From Legionellales bacterium UBA4722 (GTDB taxonomy: Bacteria; Pseudomonadota; Gammaproteobacteria; DSM-16500): a stretch of DNA of 6,357 bases. The stretch lies in NCBI GenBank assembly GCA_002404295.1, contig DHJK01000166.1:3177-9533 (forward strand). Reading direction: 5' to 3'. Shown here piece after piece: positions 1-4,816 of the stretch (its first letter is position 1; every line of letters starts with the position of its first letter). The position numbers and the translations under genes are program-made. The notes below the pieces were generated by a model. It was not told where the DNA came from. It saw only the letters and a program-made list of their open reading frames with translations, and made no database searches.

Positions 1-2
1 AC

Positions 3-179
3 AATAGTAATTCTGGTTCATCACCACCGCAAACATTAAAAATGAAATGTGAAAAAGTTAGCAAAAGCCGACACACTAAACGCCGTCCTCGAAAGGTTAA
101 AGAGGAGAAGGAAGCTCAATCGAAATGCAACTTAGCTAACATAGTCAATGACCGACTCGTCACCTCTCCAAATGTTTAA
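3..179 (+). CDS. 3' end of a basic, lysine/arginine-rich ORF (partial, enters from left)
   Basis: Reading frame 3 is open from the first base of the window to a TAA at 177-179, giving 58 residues of a C-terminal tail. The frame starts Ser/Asn/Pro-rich. It then becomes strongly basic and charged, with a KRRPRKVKEEKE stretch at about residues 25-36, and ends with an ordinary-looking NIVNDRLVTSPNV. No start is visible upstream in this window; an ATG at 42-44 could start a 45-residue peptide but has no convincing Shine-Dalgarno sequence. I do not recognise the family. The other two plus frames are quickly stopped in this stretch, which mildly supports coding. The segment is short enough that a chance open frame cannot be excluded. 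A basic, low-complexity tail would fit a nucleic-acid-binding or effector-like protein, but that is speculation. Confidence 0.4.
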   Translation, partial: NSNSGSSPPQTLKMKCEKVSKSRHTKRRPRKVKEEKEAQSKCNLANIVNDRLVTSPNV

Positions 180-198
180 AAGAAGAGGTAAAGAGTCG
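153..198 (+). repeat. Interrupted inverted repeat over the stop codon of the left-edge ORF
   Basis: CGACTC at 153-158 pairs with GAGTCG at 193-198. ACCTCT at 162-167 pairs with AGAGGT at 184-189. A 3-nt internal loop separates the two stems, and the 16-nt apical loop contains the TAA stop at 177-179. There is no following T-run, so it is not a classical intrinsic terminator. It could be a 3'-end RNA structure or chance. Confidence 0.35.
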
Positions 199-535
199 AT
201 TACCCTCTGTAGTAGTAGCTCTCATGGCAATCGTATTGAAATGAATTGCCCGATTTTATTTACAAAACCATCAGTTATATTCCCACGAGGTTTCTGTTTT
301 TATTAAGTTAGTTGGCGAAAATTTTGAGGGGTGACAGTATTGGCGCGGCTTTGGAGCTATAACAAGTGTCGATTCCTTAGCAATAAGTGCGGGGCATTCC
401 TTGCGGGAGGACAAGTCTAGAGCTCATTGTATATGGCAATTCTTGCGATCGAATTATGTAATCTTTACACCAACAATACTTCTGGGATCGCCGCGATCTC
501 ATTAGATTTCTTTGCTGCTTTGACTTGGGCTGACA
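180..535. other. 356-bp stretch without an intact gene; possible decayed coding sequence
   Basis: No complete gene is supportable here. On the plus strand, one frame (245-502) runs for 86 codons broken only by a TGA at 332-334, ending at a TAG at 503-505. It reads like protein in places (for example EVSVFIKLVGENFEG, then YWRGFGAITSVDSLAISAGH). The opposite strand also has a roughly 50-codon open frame across the same bases (read APKPRQYCHPSKFSPTNLIK), so the coding strand cannot be decided. A weak hairpin (GGCAAT 226-231 with ATTGCC 245-250), followed by a T-rich stretch at 253-261, might serve as a terminator for the left-edge ORF. The best reading is remnant sequence of a gene or mobile element that I cannot name. 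Confidence 0.3.
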
Positions 536-1468
536 TTAAGCAGGAGTAATGGCATAATGAAATTGGTACATTTTATGCAATCCATCCTTGAGTGTGGTCT
601 TTGGTTTCCATCCTAAAGTGAATAGATGACTAGAGTCTAGACATTTCCTGGGCGCACCATCTGGCTTAGTTGTATCTAGACTAATTTTTCCTGTAAATCC
701 CACAATACTTGCAATTTCATGAGCAAGCTCTGCAATGGTGATTTCTTGCATCGTACCAACATTAATAATATCGGGTGAATGATAATTTTCCATTAAAAAA
801 ATCAATGCATCCGCTAAATCATCTACATAAATAAATTCACGCAATGGCTTGCCGGTGCCCCATAAAACCACTTCTGATAATCCTTGCACTTTTGCATCAT
901 GAAACCGTTTCATTAACGCCGGAATCACATGCGATGCCTCAGGATTAAAATTATCACCCACACCATATGCATTCGTAGGCATCGGCACGATAGCATTTAA
1001 CTGTCGTTCACGCGCATACGCTTGACACATAATAATGCCGTTTATTTTGGCAGCCGCATAAGCGATATTGGTAGGCTCTATCAGTCCATCCATAAAAGCA
1101 CTTTCTTTTATGGGTTGTGGCGCAAGCTTAGGATAAGTGCAAGCGGAGCCTGGAAATACTAATTTTTTTACTTTAAATTCAGATGCTGCTTCAATAATAT
1201 TGCAATGCATTTGCGTATTATCATAAATGAATTTAGCAGGGTAGGTGTTGTTGGCGTGAATGCCGCCTACGATCGCAGCTAAATGAAATACATATTCGGG
1301 CGCGTGTTGTTTGAAATAAGCCATTACTTGAGCTTGATCGCGCAATTCTAATTCTGCGTGAGAGGGGGTGAGTAGTTGCGTATAGCCGCGTTCTTTTAAT
1401 ATTCGTACCAATGCACCACCGACCATGCCGGAGTGACCTGTAATGAGAGTTTTTGCATTTTTATTCAT
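536..1468 (-). CDS. fcl: GDP-L-fucose synthase (GDP-4-keto-6-deoxymannose 3,5-epimerase/4-reductase)
   Basis: This 310-aa enzyme of the extended short-chain dehydrogenase family converts GDP-4-keto-6-deoxy-D-mannose, the Gmd product, to GDP-L-fucose with NADPH. It acts in the cytoplasm and feeds LPS or capsule sugars. The N-terminal Rossmann motif is GHSGMVGG (residues 11-18). The catalytic Ser108 (PGSACTYP), Tyr137-x3-Lys141, Cys110 and His180 line up with E. coli Ser107, Tyr136, Lys140, Cys109 and His179, all offset by one. The length is close to the 321 aa of the E. coli enzyme, so it appears intact and functional. The ATG has an AAGG Shine-Dalgarno 6 nt upstream that overlaps the stop codon of the ATPase gene, so the two are probably co-transcribed and perhaps translationally coupled. 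No gmd is visible in the window; the substrate must be made elsewhere. The stop overlaps a new ATG (TAATG) that opens only a 23-codon frame. Confidence 0.93.
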   Translation of the reverse strand: MNKNAKTLITGHSGMVGGALVRILKERGYTQLLTPSHAELELRDQAQVMAYFKQHAPEYVFHLAAIVGGIHANNTYPAKFIYDNTQMHCNIIEAASEFKVKKLVFPGSACTYPKLAPQPIKESAFMDGLIEPTNIAYAAAKINGIIMCQAYARERQLNAIVPMPTNAYGVGDNFNPEASHVIPALMKRFHDAKVQGLSEVVLWGTGKPLREFIYVDDLADALIFLMENYHSPDIINVGTMQEITIAELAHEIASIVGFTGKISLDTTKPDGAPRKCLDSSHLFTLGWKPKTTLKDGLHKMYQFHYAITPA

Positions 1469-1477
1469 AAATTACCT

Positions 1478-2623
1478 TTATTTGCAATCAAGCCCGATCC
1501 ATGGTGGATCTTTAAAGAATTCAATGGGCGTTGTAACAGTAATATTGTCTTTTGTAAAGGGGCGCTTGAGTTCGACAACAAGTTGCGTTGCGCGTTGTGG
1601 TTTAAGCTTTTCTGCATAATATTTTAAATGGGACGAAATCGAATCATCTGTTGTTTTGACCTCAATCAAATCAGTAAGTACCCCGTTCACCACGACGGCA
1701 AAATCGACTTCTCGTCCTTCTTTGTCGCGAATATAATGCAAGGCAGTTCTATAGCCATGGTAATCTTCTATAAAATGCAGCCGTTTTAATAAAGTGGTTG
1801 CTACTAAATTTTCTAAGCGTCCGCCTGCATTTTCAATCACATCGCCATTATCATAAAAATAGACTTTAGGCGGTTTTTGAATGGCGCGCGGCACTTTGCG
1901 AGTTAGCGGGTAAATAGAAAATGCAATATACATTCTTTCAATCACAGACAACCAGGATTTGGCGGTGACAGGTGAGATTTTTAGATCTTGTGCAATATTG
2001 GCTAGCGTCACTATGCCGCCTGCGCGTTCTCGTAGCGCATCAACAAAAAGAGCTAACATTTGAATATTTTGTATTGACTCTAAGTCCCGAACATCTTCTT
2101 TTAATATTCGATCAAATCGTTCGCGTCGCCAACGACGTGCTTCGCGTTCATCATTTGATAAGAACGGTTCAGGAAATCCGCCCAATGTGAGTAAACGCTT
2201 AAAACCTTCTTGCATAGTCATTTTGGCAGGCAATTCGTCAAGTGTAAAAGGGTGTAAACGCCAATAATGATATCGCCCCATGAGCGAATCGCCCCCACGA
2301 CGATAAGTGTCTAATCGTGCGGAACCTGTGACAAGGTATTGTTGTTCTTGTCTTGTATCATAAATGCCTTTGATCCATTGTTTCCATTTAGGATACTTGT
2401 GGAGTTCATCAAAAATAATGAGCGGGCTTGTCTGGGGCCATTCTTTATGTAGAATTGCGCGCCTATCCTCATCCAGATCCCAGTTTAAATAGACCCCATT
2501 TTTAAAAATACCATGACATAGATTTTTGCTAAGCGTAGTCTTGCCAACTTGCCTTGGCCCGCCAATAAATACCATCTTTTTTTTAAGGTCTTGATAAATA
2601 AAAGGTTCGCAATATCTTTTCAT
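1478..2623 (-). CDS. AAA-type ATPase with DUF4143 / PD-(D/E)XK-like C-terminus
   Basis: This 381-aa protein is of the common prokaryotic AAA_14 plus DUF4143 architecture. The N-terminal ATPase has Walker A GPRQVGKT (residues 22-29), Walker B LIIFDE (68-73) and a sensor-like TGSAR (99-103). A winged-helix-like segment follows at about 200-240. The C-terminal domain has the nuclease-fold pattern E271 (GRLENLVA), E305-V-D307 and IEVK (320-323), as in restriction-endonuclease-like folds. The full expected length is present with no break. The biochemical role of this family is not settled; defence, mobile-element and toxin-like roles have been suggested. The ATG at 2621-2623 has no clear Shine-Dalgarno, but the N-terminus fits family starts, with the P-loop about 20 residues in. 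It is the first gene of an apparent operon with fcl, which is an unusual partner. Confidence 0.88.
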   Translation of the reverse strand: MKRYCEPFIYQDLKKKMVFIGGPRQVGKTTLSKNLCHGIFKNGVYLNWDLDEDRRAILHKEWPQTSPLIIFDELHKYPKWKQWIKGIYDTRQEQQYLVTGSARLDTYRRGGDSLMGRYHYWRLHPFTLDELPAKMTMQEGFKRLLTLGGFPEPFLSNDEREARRWRRERFDRILKEDVRDLESIQNIQMLALFVDALRERAGGIVTLANIAQDLKISPVTAKSWLSVIERMYIAFSIYPLTRKVPRAIQKPPKVYFYDNGDVIENAGGRLENLVATTLLKRLHFIEDYHGYRTALHYIRDKEGREVDFAVVVNGVLTDLIEVKTTDDSISSHLKYYAEKLKPQRATQLVVELKRPFTKDNITVTTPIEFFKDPPWIGLDCK

Positions 2624-2644
2624 GGCTGTTTTTTACCGCATTGT

Positions 2645-2687
2645 AAAATGGACATGGCTATATTTTATTATAGTGGAAAATGGCCAT
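2645..2687. repeat. Pair of 11-bp direct repeats flanking the -10 box (candidate operator)
   Basis: AAAATGGACAT at 2645-2655 and AAAATGGCCAT at 2677-2687 match at 10 of 11 positions and start 32 bp apart, about three helical turns. The second copy lies between the -35 and -10 elements and the first lies downstream of the -10. A short inverted repeat, CTATA/TATAG (2658-2662 and 2669-2673), overlaps the -10. The arrangement suits a dimeric or looping repressor, possibly autoregulation, but no binding protein can be named. Confidence 0.35.
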
Positions 2688-2694
2688 ATTGCAA
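2667..2694 (-). promoter_or_regulatory. Predicted sigma-70 promoter of the ATPase-fcl operon
   Basis: On the minus strand, TTGCAA (2694-2689) and a perfect TATAAT (2672-2667) are separated by 16 bp, about 40 bp ahead of the ATPase start. This is the strongest promoter-like match in the window. The -10 is bracketed by two near-identical 11-mers that could bind a regulator. Confidence 0.55.
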
Positions 2695-2703
2695 AGACCC
2701 CAT

Positions 2704-2743
2704 TTAGGGGCGCTTAATTTCGGCTACTAGCTGCGTTGCGCTT
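2704..2743 (-). pseudogene. Relic of the 3' end of a second ATPase/DUF4143 gene copy
   Basis: Bases 2706-2743 match 1558-1595, near the 3' end of the intact ATPase gene, at about 31 of 38 positions and in the same orientation. Read on the minus strand it gives TQLVAEIKRP followed directly by TAA (2706-2704), against TQLVVELKRP in the intact gene (residues 346-355). Most differences are third-position or conservative, the pattern expected of two once-functional paralogues. The frame is closed by a stop two codons upstream, so only the tail survives. It sits just upstream of the intact gene's promoter, as if a tandem array had collapsed. Confidence 0.5.
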
Positions 2744-2922
2744 TACATTCTATAGTTAAGACAGGCTCAAGTTCAAGTTCCTGCGCTCAGATGGCATCTT
2801 CTAAAGAGCCAGAGACATTCTATCCCCTGTTGTGAGCGAGTGATTGAAATTCATTAGGTGGCTTCTGCTTTCTGTAAGCATAGGCTTAATTTTTATTATG
2901 TGCATCTTGTATAACAAAAACA

Positions 2923-2952
2923 TTGCATTGTTCTTTATATTTACAGTACACT
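2923..2952 (+). promoter_or_regulatory. Candidate promoter of the secreted-protein gene
   Basis: TTGCAT (2923-2928) and TACACT (2947-2952) are 18 bp apart and lie about 30 bp before the preferred start at 2984. Both boxes are reasonable sigma-70 matches in an AT-rich stretch. The leader would be short. A shifted TTTATAT/TACAGT choice is possible. Apart from the ATPase relic, bases 2750-2922 show nothing else that I can support. Confidence 0.35.
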
Positions 2953-2970
2953 ATTGAACTGAATAATAAT

Positions 2971-2977
2971 GGGGTGG
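2971..2977 (+). promoter_or_regulatory. Ribosome binding site that favours the 2984 start
   Basis: A purine-rich GGGGTGG lies 6 nt before the ATG at 2984. The longer in-frame ATG at 2969 has only AT-rich sequence (ACTGAATAATA) upstream and no Shine-Dalgarno. Starting at 2984 also gives a cleaner signal peptide. Confidence 0.5.
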
Positions 2978-2983
2978 TTACGT

Positions 2984-4159
2984 ATGTCAAATAAGATGTT
3001 TGCTATATTAATAAGTTTGTTTACTTTTGTTGTCACCACAAGCTCTTATGCGGAGAATAAGATTCTTATCAAAGGAGTGGAGAGCAATGTATTACAACAA
3101 GTTGTTGGGCAACCTAATCATCAGCCAACATTGATTGTATATAATGCTAGTACCTGTGGTTACGATGCACCTAAATATAAAGTATTTTCTTCTATAGCGC
3201 CACAAACGCTGGACTATTATTCATTTAATGAATTAGTTCCTACGACACAATCCTCATTAAACGGCCAATATTTATCAGCGATTATTTGGTTTAATAATAA
3301 TTTTTATGGTTATACCCGTTCATGTTTAGAGAACGGAAAGAATTTATTTGTACAGAGTAAAGATGGTCAAAAGTGGGTGACTTCAGAGCTCAGCGGGCAA
3401 GGAGTCGTTTCAGATTTTAAAGCAATGGTAGGAAGTGGTAAATCAGATAATCCTACATTAGCAGCAGTCGGAACGGATGGTCGAATTTATTATAAAAATT
3501 TAAATTCGGATGATCATTGGCAGGTCAGTGATTTTTTACTCAATAACCCAAAAAAGTTATATGTTCAGCTTGTTTCTTATCATCACCAATTTTTTCTGAG
3601 TGCTATTGATGTTTCAGATGAGAGTTCATTTAAATCATCCTTTTATCTCAGTGCTGATGGTAAAAACTGGAAGTCGATCGTTGTTCCAGAAAATACTATG
3701 ATTGGCGGGGCTGGTTCTATGTTTTCTGTTAGCGAAGATAAATTATTTTCACTCGGTATGGTGAATAATCAGGATGTGATTGTTGAGCTTGGCGTTGATG
3801 AATCTAATAATACATTAGTTATTCAAGATAAAATCGCTGTGCCTCAATTATCAGCGACGACTCCTTTGGCTTTATATAATGTTATTTATTCATCAGCAAC
3901 AAAAGCGTATTATTTTATATTTGAACATAATCAGAAAAGTTATTGGTGGTTAAAAGCAGATAACTTGCAAGAAGTCACTGCAGCTAATTTACATACGCTT
4001 AATATCGAAAATAATAATCCTTTTGAACTGAGTAATAGTGATGATGGACTTTCGCATAATCTTTTCATGTTCAAAGATGAAATTTACTTTTTAGCGGGTA
4101 TTAATGTAAAGTCGAGTTATTTTCAAGATTCGGCTATTTACAATCTTCTCAAACAATAA
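2984..4159 (+). CDS. Sec-exported protein with Asp-box-like repeats, probable beta-propeller
   Basis: This 391-aa protein (396 aa if started at 2969) is of unknown function. Residues 1-23 form a textbook signal peptide: MSNK, a hydrophobic core FAILISLFTFVV, then TTSSYA before ENK. The mature protein is therefore probably periplasmic or secreted. The body is rich in short beta-strand-like segments. It carries SKDGQKW (about 125-131) and SADGKNW (223-229), plus a weaker GTDGRIYY (163-170). These resemble Asp-box/BNR hairpin motifs of sialidase-like and other beta-propeller proteins. No catalytic sialidase residues can be assigned, so a binding or structural role is as likely as an enzymatic one. 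The mature chain has only two cysteines (58 and 114), a possible disulfide. It is monocistronic, with its own promoter, and converges on the Rpn locus. The codons are more AT-rich than in fcl, consistent with but not proving a separate origin. Confidence 0.8.
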   Translation: MSNKMFAILISLFTFVVTTSSYAENKILIKGVESNVLQQVVGQPNHQPTLIVYNASTCGYDAPKYKVFSSIAPQTLDYYSFNELVPTTQSSLNGQYLSAIIWFNNNFYGYTRSCLENGKNLFVQSKDGQKWVTSELSGQGVVSDFKAMVGSGKSDNPTLAAVGTDGRIYYKNLNSDDHWQVSDFLLNNPKKLYVQLVSYHHQFFLSAIDVSDESSFKSSFYLSADGKNWKSIVVPENTMIGGAGSMFSVSEDKLFSLGMVNNQDVIVELGVDESNNTLVIQDKIAVPQLSATTPLALYNVIYSSATKAYYFIFEHNQKSYWWLKADNLQEVTAANLHTLNIENNNPFELSNSDDGLSHNLFMFKDEIYFLAGINVKSSYFQDSAIYNLLKQ

Positions 4160-4172
4160 GGACGCAATTGAA

Positions 4173-4200
4173 AGCAGCTATGAGGGTATTCATAGCTGCT
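4173..4200. terminator. Perfect hairpin between convergent genes, probable bidirectional terminator
   Basis: AGCAGCTATGA (4173-4183) and TCATAGCTGCT (4190-4200) form an 11-bp perfect stem with a 6-nt loop. It starts 14 bp after the secreted-protein stop and ends 24 bp short of the stop of the small Rpn-tail cistron on the other strand. The T-tracts are weak on both sides (GTTATGTTT on plus, TTTCAATT on minus). Position and stem quality support a shared transcription end despite the poor tail. Confidence 0.5.
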
Positions 4201-4223
4201 GCGTTATGTTTCGATGTTGATAT

Positions 4224-4439
4224 TTACTCAATATCAGCTTGCAATTCTTTAATTTGCTCGATAGACAAATCTGTTATACGTTGTATCATAGGGATAAGTT
4301 CAGAATCACTGAGATCCGACTTTTCAGTTAACAATTGTTTGGCAATTTCGAGTTTTACTAGTTTTATGCCTTCTTTTATGCCTTCTTCTCTGCCTTCTTT
4401 TATGCCTTCTTCTCTAAGTTGGTCTGCTATTGTTGTCAT
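4224..4439 (-). CDS. Stand-alone Rpn C-terminal-domain protein (RpnS-like), diverged duplicate
   Basis: This 71-aa product is homologous only to the C-terminal region of the full-length Rpn protein immediately upstream. It begins MTTIADQLREEG, against MTVAQQLREEG in the parent. It then has REEG-IKEG-REEG-IKEG (residues 9-24; four 12-bp DNA units at 4368-4415). It ends in a tail, AKQLLT...SELI..IQR.T.LS, that shares about 23 of 35 residues with the parent. The open frame extends upstream to 4586 inside the parent gene, but homology begins at this ATG, so I prefer this start. GAAG lies 6 nt before it. The duplicated block thus contains the short-form coding region plus its initiation site. In E. 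coli, internal starts in rpn genes give RpnS proteins that neutralise the nuclease; by analogy this could be an extra antitoxin-like copy. The alternative is a non-functional relic left by a partial gene duplication. Confidence 0.55.
   Translation of the reverse strand: MTTIADQLREEGIKEGREEGIKEGIKLVKLEIAKQLLTEKSDLSDSELIPMIQRITDLSIEQIKELQADIE
4368..4415 (-). repeat. Four 12-bp units encoding REEG/IKEG in the duplicated Rpn tail
   Basis: The units alternate GCCTTCTTTTAT and GCCTTCTTCTCT on the plus strand, twice each and without gaps. They encode (REEG-IKEG)x2. They are equivalent in position to the longer 24-bp array in the parent gene, but shorter and with a different sequence. Confidence 0.85.
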
Positions 4440-4522
4440 TTTGCTCTTCACTTTGTTTGATATTGTAAGTGCGGTGTCAGTGTCCGGCTGTCGCTGATTT
4501 TCATTTTTATTCGCCACTATAC

Positions 4523-4816
4523 TTATTGTGACATCTGAAGTTCTTGAATTTTTTCCAGAGATAACCCTGTCATGCGTTGAATCCAAGTAATAAGTTCAGA
4601 ATTACTGAGATTTTTATTATCAGTTAATAATTGTTTAGCGGTTTGGAGTTTGCCCTGTTCTATTCCTTGTTCTCTGCCCTGTTCTATTCCTTGTTCTCTG
4701 CCCTGTTCTATTCCTTGCTTTCTGCCCTGTTCTATTCCTTGCTCTCTGCCCTGTTCTATTCCTTGTTCTCTGCCTTCTTCTCTGCCTTCTTCTCTAAGCT
4801 GTTGTGCTACTGTCAT
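4523..4816 (-). CDS. Intragenic short form of the Rpn protein (RpnS-like, internal start)
   Basis: Within the rpn gene, Met256 is an ATG preceded by GGAG with a 9-nt spacer (4826-4829) in an AT-rich spacer (ATCAAAATA). Translation from it gives a 97-aa in-frame protein made of the charged repeat region and the C-terminal helical tail, without the nuclease domain. Published work on E. coli Rpn proteins shows that such intragenic C-terminal products (RpnS) bind and inhibit the full-length nuclease (RpnL). What the sequence shows is the start codon, the binding site and conservation of this start in the duplicate at 4439. That the short protein is made and is inhibitory here is inference. Confidence 0.5.
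   Translation of the reverse strand: MTVAQQLREEGREEGREQGIEQGREQGIEQGRKQGIEQGREQGIEQGREQGIEQGKLQTAKQLLTDNKNLSNSELITWIQRMTGLSLEKIQELQMSQ

Noticed and set aside
180..535. Structured non-coding RNA in the GC-richer part (about 330-420)
   Set aside because: No match to the conserved cores of tmRNA, RNase P RNA, 6S RNA or tRNA that I can see, and no clear terminator.
433..549. 38-codon plus-strand ORF (starting MAILAIELCNLY) running into the fcl 3' end
   Set aside because: No Shine-Dalgarno, no recognisable family, and it overlaps the fcl stop.
1433..1627. Plus-strand open frame across the ATPase-fcl junction
   Set aside because: Antisense to two well-supported genes, with no ribosome binding site.
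1972..2190. Plus-strand open frame inside the ATPase gene
   Set aside because: Shadow of the ATPase coding sequence.
2761..2830. Minus-strand stretch reading like a short antitoxin fragment (GSLEDAI, then AQELELEPVLTIE)
   Set aside because: Broken by a TGA and bounded by a stop upstream; too short to assign.
4168..4497. Plus-strand open frame beside the hairpin
   Set aside because: It lies antisense to the Rpn-tail copy, contains the terminator hairpin, and the repeats explain its openness.
4440..4586. Upstream extension of the small Rpn-tail ORF to an ATG at 4586
   Set aside because: The extra 49 residues overlap the parent gene in another frame and show no homology; homology begins at the ATG at 4439.
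4653..4772. CRISPR array
   Set aside because: The 24-bp units are contiguous with no spacers and encode protein octads.
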